Source of the DNA: an uncultured Pseudomonadales bacterium
Lineage (GTDB): Bacteria > Pseudomonadota > Gammaproteobacteria > Pseudomonadales > Azotimanducaceae
Reading direction: 5' to 3'
Length of the DNA stretch: 64,000 nt
Assembly (NCBI GenBank): GCA_958296025.1
Contig: OY282430.1
Coordinates: forward strand, 372,001-436,000
Below, one piece after another: positions 58,041 through 64,000 of this stretch; position 1 is the first letter of the stretch, and every line of letters starts with the position of its first letter. Both the position numbers and the translations under genes were made by a program. The notes below the pieces were generated by a model. It saw only the letters and a program-made list of their open reading frames with translations, was not told the DNA's origin and did no database searches.

Positions 58041-58056
58041 GTCGAGAGTTGCCGAA

Positions 58057-58860
58057 CTACCCCGGCAGCAGCGCGACGATGCGCAGTGGGCCGCCGCTGC
58101 CCCCCTTGATCTTCATTGGCAAGGCGATCACGCGGGCGCCAGTGGGAGGCAGGCGCTCTAGATTCGCCAAGTTCTCGAATGCGGGAATCGCGGCCTCGAA
58201 CAGGATGCGGTGCGACTCGAAGAAACGCGATTGGCCGTAGTCGATGCTTGGGGTGTCGATGCCGATGGCGTCCACCTCGCGTTCCTCCGCGAGCATGCGC
58301 GCGGCGTCGGGATGCAAGCCCGGAAAATGCAACTCGGCGACGGCCTCCGGGCCGCTTTGGGTGGTGCCGAGGTAGTGTGCGGGGTCGGGCCAGAAGCGGC
58401 CATAGCCGGTGCGCAGGAGCACGATGGCGCTGGTCGGCAGCCGACCGTGGGTGCTCTCCCAAGCCTCGAAGTCTGCTGGCGTTGCCAGATAGTCCGGGTT
58501 GGCGAGGGCAGCTTCGGATACGTCAATGACGAACGCCGGCCCGATCAGCCGACTAAGCGGGATGGCGTCCACGCTTGGCTGGCCTTCGGCGAAATGCGAT
58601 GGCGCGTCGATGTGCGTGCCGCCGTGCTCGGCGGTGCGGAAGCTGTATGCCTCATACCAATAGCCGTCATCGGTTTTGCCGCGGCTGTCCACCGTAAGCT
58701 CAAAGGGGTCGGCTGTTGGCCAATACAGCGTGTCCGTTCCGAAATCGTGCGTTAAGTCCACCCACTCGCCGGCCCAAGGGTCCGGCTGATCGTGCGGGGC
58801 GCATGCCGTGAATGCGGCCAACAGCGCAAAGAGTGCAAGCATCCTGAACATGCGCGGCAT
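58057..58860 (-). CDS. Cyclase-family (KynB-like) lipoprotein
   Basis: 267 residues. Lipoprotein signal: MPRMFRMLALFALLAAF, then Cys20 after T-A. The mature part has the cyclase-family metal motif EHGGTHIDAPSHFAEG and the DAIGIDTPSIDYGQSRFFES segment. The family includes kynurenine formamidase (KynB), which makes kynurenine from N-formylkynurenine, and isatin hydrolase, so both tryptophan and isatin routes are possible. Location at the envelope is unusual for KynB. The start is the ATG at 58860. Confidence 0.85.
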   Translation of the reverse strand: MPRMFRMLALFALLAAFTACAPHDQPDPWAGEWVDLTHDFGTDTLYWPTADPFELTVDSRGKTDDGYWYEAYSFRTAEHGGTHIDAPSHFAEGQPSVDAIPLSRLIGPAFVIDVSEAALANPDYLATPADFEAWESTHGRLPTSAIVLLRTGYGRFWPDPAHYLGTTQSGPEAVAELHFPGLHPDAARMLAEEREVDAIGIDTPSIDYGQSRFFESHRILFEAAIPAFENLANLERLPPTGARVIALPMKIKGGSGGPLRIVALLPG

Positions 58861-59163
58861 CTTAACCTCCGGCGCTCGCCCGGTGCCACTGCGTGTCTGC
58901 GGCCCATGGAACGGGAAATCGTCGGCAGCTCAGGCAGCCGACCCGAATGCCGCGGAATGCTCGCCTGCGGATGCCTTCGGCGCACTTGGCGGCCGGCGAC
59001 GGCACGCACGGAACCTCAGTGCGCCCGGCACCGCCAACCGGTCTTGCGGGCCACGCCAGACACCGGTTTGCGGCAGTTAGACTGGCCTATACTACTCCTA
59101 TGGATCACTTTGATCCTGATCTGGTACGCAAACACAACATAAAGTTTTCGGGAGCCCTCTGAA
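58861..59163. other. Divergent intergenic region, cyclase / acyl-CoA ligase
   Basis: 303 bp with no recognised gene. It must contain the promoter of the acyl-CoA ligase (rightwards) and that of the cyclase lipoprotein (leftwards). An AT-rich segment near 59105-59150 directly precedes the ligase GTG. Confidence 0.4.
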
Positions 59164-60960
59164 GTGTCTTGGGAGAAGTTCGGCACCGTTTACGAGGCGT
59201 TTCGGGCCAGCGCCCAGGCCTCGCCGGAGGCGCCGTTTCTGCGCATTGTGGCGGATGCGGCGCGGCGCTACGGCATCGAACCGGGAACCCTGAGCTACGC
59301 TGCCGCCCTGCGGGAGGTGGGGCACTTGGCTTCCATGTATCGCTCGGCCAACCTTGGCCCGGGCTGCCGCGTTGCCCTGCTGCTGGGCAACCGCCCGGAT
59401 TTCTTCCTGCACTGGCTGGCGCTGAATGCCGTCGGCGTCTCCGTGGTGCCCTTGAACCCGGATTGGGGCGCCGCCGAGGCGCAATACGTTCTTGGGCACA
59501 GCGGTGCGCTGCTAGCGGTGGCCGAAGCCAAGCGGCGCAAGGATCTCGAGGACGCCGCCGCGCATCTGCCCCAGCCGCCGGCGGTTGTCGATTTGACGAT
59601 GGCTCGGGTTGGCGACTTTGCGAACCGCTCGGGCAGCAAGTCCTCCCGCCGAATCGACCAGCCGGCTGAGGGGCCGCTGCCCCAAACCCATGCGAAAGCA
59701 CCGCATGGCCAAGAAAAAGTCAACTTGCCCAAGGGCGGGAGCGGGCCATCCGGTGGAGGAAGGCTTGCACTCGGCGCCATCCATCCCGAAAACCCAGCTC
59801 ATCCCCCCGCTGCCGTGGAAACGGAGTGCGCCCTGCTCTACACCTCCGGCACCACCGGCAAGCCCAAGGGCTGTGTGCTGACGAACCAGTATTTTCTTTG
59901 GAGCGGGGAGTGGTATCGGCGCTTGGGTGGGCTGTGCGAACTGCATCCGGGCCGGGATTGCCTGATAACGCCCCTGCCCATGCACCACATGAACGCCATG
60001 GCCTGCTCCAGCATGGTGATGCTGATGACCGGCGGCTGCATCGCCCCCTTGGACCGTTTCCATCCCTCCACCTGGTGGGCCAGCGTGCGCGAGGCGGAGG
60101 CGACCATCATCCATTATTTGGGCGTCATGCCGGCCATGCTGCTGGAGCGGGACCCTGATCCTTTGGACGCCCGCCACAAGGTGCGCTTCGGCTTCGGTGC
60201 CGGGGTGAGCGCCGCCCACCACACCGCCTTCGAGCAGCGCTTCGGCTTCCCCTTGGTGGAGGCTTGGGCAATGACGGAGACCGGCTGCGCCGCGGCGATC
60301 ATCGCCAATGCGAAACCACGCAAGGTGGGCACGGCTTGCTTCGGTCGGCCGCCGCCGGAAGTCGATTGGCGCATCGTCAACGACGAAGGCGAGGATTGCG
60401 CCCCGGGCGCAACCGGCGAACTGTTGGTGCGCCGCACCGGGGAGCAGCCGCGCTTCGGCTTCTTCCGGGAATATCTGCACGACCCGCAGGCCACCAAGGC
60501 CGCTTGGGAGGGCGGCTATTTCCATACCGGGGACTTGGTGCGCCAAGACGAGGACGGCCTGCTGCACTTTGTCGATCGCAAGAAGAACCTCATCCGCCGC
60601 AGCGGCGAGAACATCGCCGCCGTGGAAGTGGAGGCCGTCATCGCCGAACATCCGCAAGTGACCGCCGTGGGCGTGGCGGCGGTGCCCGACGCCATCCGGG
60701 GGGACGAGGTGATGGCGTTGGTGGTGCTCAAGCCAGCGCCCAATTCGGATGCGGATGACGAAACGAATTTGGCGCGGGCCATCGTCGCCCACTGCCGTCA
60801 GCGCTTGGCCTACTACAAGGCGCCCGGCTACGTCGCCTTCTGCGCACGCCTGCCGCTGACCGCCACGGAAAAGGTGCAGCGCACCGAGCTGAAAGCCTTG
60901 GCCCAAGCCAGGCTGGCTGCCGGAACTTGCGTGGACACTCGGGATTTGAAGCGGCGGTAA
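59164..60960 (+). CDS. AMP-forming acyl-CoA synthetase/ligase
   Basis: 598 residues with GTG start. ANL family motifs: P-loop LLYTSGTTGKPKGCVLT, EAWAMTETGC (A5), GYFHTGDLVRQDEDG (A7) and the C-terminal ENIAAVEVEAVIAEHP hinge; the catalytic Lys is in TEKVQRTELK. It would activate a carboxylic acid (for example anthranilate, an aryl acid or a fatty acid) with ATP and CoA. A long low-complexity insert of about 65 residues occurs before the P-loop (around residues 148-217). It is the only CoA ligase in the window and so a candidate for starting the aryl-CoA route. Confidence 0.9.
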   Translation: MSWEKFGTVYEAFRASAQASPEAPFLRIVADAARRYGIEPGTLSYAAALREVGHLASMYRSANLGPGCRVALLLGNRPDFFLHWLALNAVGVSVVPLNPDWGAAEAQYVLGHSGALLAVAEAKRRKDLEDAAAHLPQPPAVVDLTMARVGDFANRSGSKSSRRIDQPAEGPLPQTHAKAPHGQEKVNLPKGGSGPSGGGRLALGAIHPENPAHPPAAVETECALLYTSGTTGKPKGCVLTNQYFLWSGEWYRRLGGLCELHPGRDCLITPLPMHHMNAMACSSMVMLMTGGCIAPLDRFHPSTWWASVREAEATIIHYLGVMPAMLLERDPDPLDARHKVRFGFGAGVSAAHHTAFEQRFGFPLVEAWAMTETGCAAAIIANAKPRKVGTACFGRPPPEVDWRIVNDEGEDCAPGATGELLVRRTGEQPRFGFFREYLHDPQATKAAWEGGYFHTGDLVRQDEDGLLHFVDRKKNLIRRSGENIAAVEVEAVIAEHPQVTAVGVAAVPDAIRGDEVMALVVLKPAPNSDADDETNLARAIVAHCRQRLAYYKAPGYVAFCARLPLTATEKVQRTELKALAQARLAAGTCVDTRDLKRR

Positions 60961-61043
60961 GCCGCATTGCAAGGCAAGATGCTTGCGTCCTGAGTTGGGC
61001 CAGTCGCCAATTGCAGGGAAGTTTTCGGGAATTCGCCCAATTT

Positions 61044-61091
61044 GTGGCTGTAAATCGTCCACATAGTGGTTGATTTCCAGCCACATAGCGG
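61044..61091. promoter_or_regulatory. Candidate operator repeats before the AAA_14 gene
   Basis: Direct repeats CCACATAGTGG (61059-61069) and CCACATAGCGG (61081-61091), 22 bp apart, are each nearly palindromic, and an outer inverted pair GTGGCTG (61044-61050) and CAGCCAC (61078-61084) overlaps them. They lie in the 60 bp before the ATG at 61106, a typical place for repressor binding. Confidence 0.4.
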
Positions 61092-61105
61092 TACGATTCC
61101 GGCGC

Positions 61106-62407
61106 ATGATTCCCCGCCATGCAACAGAGCGCATCCTAGAAGGGTTGGAGGACACGCCCGTCGTTTACGTTCAGGGTGCCCGCCAAGCCGGTAAAAGTGC
61201 GCTGGTGCAAAGCATCGCTGAGCACAACATAGCTAAGCAGCAGCACCCCAAGCCATACCTCACTCTAGAGACTACCACGGAGAGGGTGACTTTTACGCGC
61301 CGCGTCCCGTACCTAACACTAGACACTGCGGCCGTTCTTGCTGCCGCCAGCAGCGACGCCGAGGGATTTGTCGCTGGGCTGGAACGGCCAGTGGTGCTTG
61401 ACGAGGCGCAACGAGCCCCGGCCTTGGCGTTGGCGGTCAAGGCCGCGGTCGATGCCAACCGCCGCCCCGGCCAATTCCTGTTGACGGGGTCGGCAAGTGT
61501 GCTCTCCCTGCCGAAACTGGCTGAATCTCTCGCCGGGCGCATGGAGTTGCACACCCTCTGGCCCTTCTCCCAAGGGGAGATAGTCGGCGTTCGGGAGACC
61601 TTCATTGACCGCATGTTCGCTGCGAACCTTGTCCCGCCCGAAACCGCTGCGGAGACCGAAAATACCCTCATAGAGCGGATTTGCACCGGCGGCTACCCGG
61701 AAGTTCACGCCCGCAAAAGCACCTCTCGCCGCCAGGCTTGGTTCGACGCCTACATTGACGCCATCCTGCAGCGCGACGTGCGGGACTTGGCGAACATTGA
61801 GCGGCTGACCGACATGCCAAGGCTGCTCGCCCTCTTGGCGTCCAGGGTTGGCCAATTGATCAACTATGCGGATTTGTCCCGCACCCTCGCAGTTCCGCAG
61901 ACCACCCTGAAACGCTACATGACGCTGTTGGAGATGACATTCTTGGTGTGGCCTTTGCCGGCTTGGTTCGCCAACGTCGGCAAGCGGCTGACCAAGGCAC
62001 CGAAGCTGATGCTTGCCGACACTGGGCTGCTTGCCCACCTGATGGAAGCCGACGCCGCACGGCTGCGGCGGGACCGGACATTGCTGGGCCACATGCTGGA
62101 GAACTTCGTGGCAATGGAACTGACCAAACAACTCGGTTGGTCAGAGCGACGCTGCAAGTTGTTCCACTTTCGCACCGATGCCGGCGCGGAGGTGGACCTC
62201 GTGCTGGAAGACCGGATGGGCCATCTGGTGGGTGTTGAAGTGAAATGCACCCATGCCTTGCAGAAGCGGGATTTTCGTGGCCTTGAAACGCTGGCGGAGT
62301 TGACCGGCCAGCGGTTTGTCCGGGGCGTAGTCCTCTATATGGGTGCAACGGTGGTGCCGTTTGGGAAGGGGCTTTATGCGCTGCCTGTTTCCCAACTTTG
62401 GGCGTGA
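61106..62407 (+). CDS. AAA_14 / DUF4143 ATP-binding protein
   Basis: 433 residues. Walker A VQGARQAGKSALV (Lys30), Walker B-like ERPVVLDEAQRAP, LTGSAS sensor, and the DUF4143 C-terminal region with FRTDAGAEVDLVLEDRMG and VEVKCTHA, a PD-(D/E)XK-like pattern (Asp, Glu-x-Lys). A large family of selfish or conflict-related ATPases of unknown function. Start at MIPRHATERI; the longer frame has no support. Candidate operator repeats lie just upstream. Confidence 0.88.
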   Translation: MIPRHATERILEGLEDTPVVYVQGARQAGKSALVQSIAEHNIAKQQHPKPYLTLETTTERVTFTRRVPYLTLDTAAVLAAASSDAEGFVAGLERPVVLDEAQRAPALALAVKAAVDANRRPGQFLLTGSASVLSLPKLAESLAGRMELHTLWPFSQGEIVGVRETFIDRMFAANLVPPETAAETENTLIERICTGGYPEVHARKSTSRRQAWFDAYIDAILQRDVRDLANIERLTDMPRLLALLASRVGQLINYADLSRTLAVPQTTLKRYMTLLEMTFLVWPLPAWFANVGKRLTKAPKLMLADTGLLAHLMEADAARLRRDRTLLGHMLENFVAMELTKQLGWSERRCKLFHFRTDAGAEVDLVLEDRMGHLVGVEVKCTHALQKRDFRGLETLAELTGQRFVRGVVLYMGATVVPFGKGLYALPVSQLWA

Positions 62408-62449
62408 GCTCAAAAGGCGGCGTCCAGTCTGTGATTACCCAACCTGAGT

Positions 62450-63388
62450 TCAACGCCGCGGCCCAAGAAACCGATCTCCATTGTAGTGGATCATGTGGTC
62501 TGGCCTATCGGCGATCCAAACCTCGGTCTCCCAAGCGATGGCGTCGATATGCCTGCGGAACTCCGCCAAATCGGGGAAGGCGGTGACAAAGACTAGTCCA
62601 ACTTCGGCGCCCTCCGCCATTTCCGTCAACTCAATCAGGCGCTTGGGCGTGACTGGCCCGTGCGATGTCACGGCCTCAACAAAAAGGAGCCACCCGCGTT
62701 CTTCGTCGTGCAGGATCACGTCGGGCAGCTTGTCATGCGCAGTGACGCCAACTCCCATTCGGGCCAAGGCATCTTGGTCCAGCCAGAGGGTCTTCTTTTC
62801 CGTATCGCCCAAGTAGAGCAAATGCGCACCCGGAGCGAAACGGGGCGCGAACTCTTCAACCACGGCTTTCTGAACCTCGTTGTGCTTCCCCGGTGAAAGC
62901 AGAAGTTCGCGCCCTTCCGGAATCCGCACCGGGATTCGGCGTCGCCTTCTCTTTCGGCTGCGCAATTCCGCAAGTGCTGTTCGGTTTTGCCGGAAGAGCT
63001 CCATTGCACTTCGCCATCCATCGCTACCGAAGGCCCTGACTGCACTTAGGGCCGCAGTCGTCACTGCGTAATGAGCGCGGGGGCTGTTGGTGGGCAGTCC
63101 CGGCTCAAAAGGGTTGAACTCCGCGACTCCCTCCAGCACGAATTGATGCAGCACTTGCCGGCGAAATGTCTCCCGGGTGTTCGGGGCGTAGTCAGTTCCG
63201 TAGTGCTCCCGAAGGAAATCCATGACGCCCTTGGTTACCGTGCAGCGCGTTCGGGCTGCCTTCGACCAAGGTGAATCAGGCTTGAGTTGGCACAGGGCGA
63301 GCAACGTCAGCCCAGCCATGCGGTTGTGCTGGGGTAGCGGCATACCCAGGGCTTTGAGTATCTCCTGCGCCTCTTCAACGCTAGCCAA
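62450..63388 (-). CDS. BsuBI/PstI-family type II restriction endonuclease
   Basis: 312 residues of the BsuBI/PstI restriction family: N-terminal helical part (LALCQLKPDSPWSKAA, GVMDFLREHYGTDYAPNTRE) and a catalytic domain with LPDVILHDEERGWLLFVEAV and HGPVTPKRLIELT (PD-(D/E)XK-like variant). The prototypes cut CTGCAG; this specificity is expected but not shown. The start overlaps the end of the upstream methyltransferase by 8 nt, the usual R-M arrangement. Confidence 0.88.
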   Translation of the reverse strand: MASVEEAQEILKALGMPLPQHNRMAGLTLLALCQLKPDSPWSKAARTRCTVTKGVMDFLREHYGTDYAPNTRETFRRQVLHQFVLEGVAEFNPFEPGLPTNSPRAHYAVTTAALSAVRAFGSDGWRSAMELFRQNRTALAELRSRKRRRRRIPVRIPEGRELLLSPGKHNEVQKAVVEEFAPRFAPGAHLLYLGDTEKKTLWLDQDALARMGVGVTAHDKLPDVILHDEERGWLLFVEAVTSHGPVTPKRLIELTEMAEGAEVGLVFVTAFPDLAEFRRHIDAIAWETEVWIADRPDHMIHYNGDRFLGPRR

Positions 63389-64000
63389 GAAGCGCCTCCC
63401 GTCGGTCCGGCGGTGCCGCCATCCCCATAACCAGATCGTCCAACGCCGATAGCGGATCGGCCATGCGCCTCACCCGGCTGCCCAAGGCGGTGACGACGCT
63501 GGCGGGGGGTAGGGGCATGGCGCGCAGTTCGGTGGCGCTGACCTGGGTGTTGCCGTTGATGCAGCGGAAGTAGCGGTCGAGCAGGCGGCTGCTGTACAGC
63601 GCCGCCAAGCCCCAGGATTCATCCTCGGACAATGTGCCGTTGGGTCTGTGAACGTAGTTTAGATGGTTCTCCAAGCCCAAGTCCGCAACGCCGAAGCGCT
63701 TGGCGACATAGGGCGCCGCCGTCAGCCGCCGCATCTCCTCCTTGGCGCTGAACCGGCGGACCAGCACATAGTTGCGGTTGGGCACCAGCAGCCGCTCCGC
63801 GCCATCCCGAAGAAGGTACTCCTTTTTGTGCCGCCGCAACGGCCAAGTGGCCTGCATGGGGCGAACGTGGTTCATCCACAATAGGGGGGCATGGGTTACG
63901 GGCACATCCCCGGTGGCGCAAACTGCGGAGGCGGCTCGAAACGGAACAACGGGGCCGGTGGAGATGTTCAGCCCCAGATCGCGCAAGGTGCAGGGCCAGC
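63381..64000 (-). CDS. Type II adenine-specific DNA methyltransferase, C-terminal part (runs off the right edge)
   Basis: The frame is open from the right edge (WPCTLRDLGLNISTGPVVPF) for about 206 residues to a stop at 63381. STGPVVPFR and the LLVPNRNYVLVRRFSAKEE and NHLNYVHRP stretches are typical of the target-recognition/C-terminal half of PstI/Eco57I-type N6-adenine methyltransferases. The SAM and catalytic motifs lie outside the window. It overlaps the cognate endonuclease gene, so the two form a restriction-modification operon. Confidence 0.85.
   Translation of the reverse strand, partial: WPCTLRDLGLNISTGPVVPFRAASAVCATGDVPVTHAPLLWMNHVRPMQATWPLRRHKKEYLLRDGAERLLVPNRNYVLVRRFSAKEEMRRLTAAPYVAKRFGVADLGLENHLNYVHRPNGTLSEDESWGLAALYSSRLLDRYFRCINGNTQVSATELRAMPLPPASVVTALGSRVRRMADPLSALDDLVMGMAAPPDRREALLG

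Overview
This is a GC-rich bacterial chromosome window that I read as gammaproteobacterial. The placement is inferred from conserved gene orders: lptB-rpoN-hpf-ptsN-rapZ-ptsO, mreBCD-maf-rng-yhdP-tldD-pmbA, hisG-murA-ibaG-mlaC and gatCAB. No rRNA, tRNA or CRISPR array was found. The mixture of a dehalogenase, aryl-CoA catabolism and many ATPase-nuclease and toxin-antitoxin genes would suit an uncultured, perhaps marine or host-associated lineage, but the sequence does not prove that.

Left part (1-29.8 kb) is mostly housekeeping. A histidine operon (hisG then hisD, minus strand) has been split by about 2.2 kb of mobile DNA: an IS110-family transposase gene, inverted repeats of another element, and a 167-bp MITE-like element with a 4-bp target duplication. 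Next come murA, ibaG, mlaC, then a divergent run of yrbG, lptC, lptB, rpoN, hpf, ptsN, rapZ, ptsO and mgtE (LPS export, sigma-54, nitrogen PTS, magnesium uptake). kdsD, kdsC, lptA and mlaFED are missing from their usual places. A decayed tandem copy of the ptsN 5' end lies just before ptsN. gabD faces the minus-strand block from mreB to pmbA (cell shape, nucleotide clean-up, RNase G, envelope AsmA-like protein, TldD/E protease). gatCAB follows divergently from mreB.

Right part (29.8-64 kb) is accessory. Catabolic genes include a DUF35/thiolase pair; an anthraniloyl-CoA (or salicylyl-CoA) monooxygenase/reductase with SDR, MarR, enoyl-CoA hydratase, RidA and thioesterase; a cobalamin-dependent reductive dehalogenase of the NpRdhA type with the three known active-site residues; a PhyH dioxygenase; indolepyruvate:ferredoxin oxidoreductase IorA/IorB; a two-subunit Rieske dioxygenase; a KynB-like cyclase lipoprotein; and an acyl-CoA ligase. 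Together they suggest funnelling of indolic or aromatic (possibly halogenated) compounds into CoA-thioester pathways. This pathway is an inference.

Between them lie conflict and DNA-transaction genes: HipBA, an AAA-ATPase/PD-(D/E)XK protein, an AlbA-2/GHKL protein with a dual-OB protein and two DUF488 proteins in one tight operon, a lower-GC convergent pair of DNA glycosylase-like genes (uracil-DNA-glycosylase-like and EndoIII-like), an AAA_14/DUF4143 ATPase, and a PstI/BsuBI-type restriction-modification pair running off the right edge. Broken genes (TonB receptor, isoprenylcysteine-methyltransferase-like, AAA-ATPase-like nuclease) mark sites of rearrangement. Several conserved enzymes (MurA, GatB, IorA, the acyl-CoA ligase) carry unusual in-frame low-complexity insertions.
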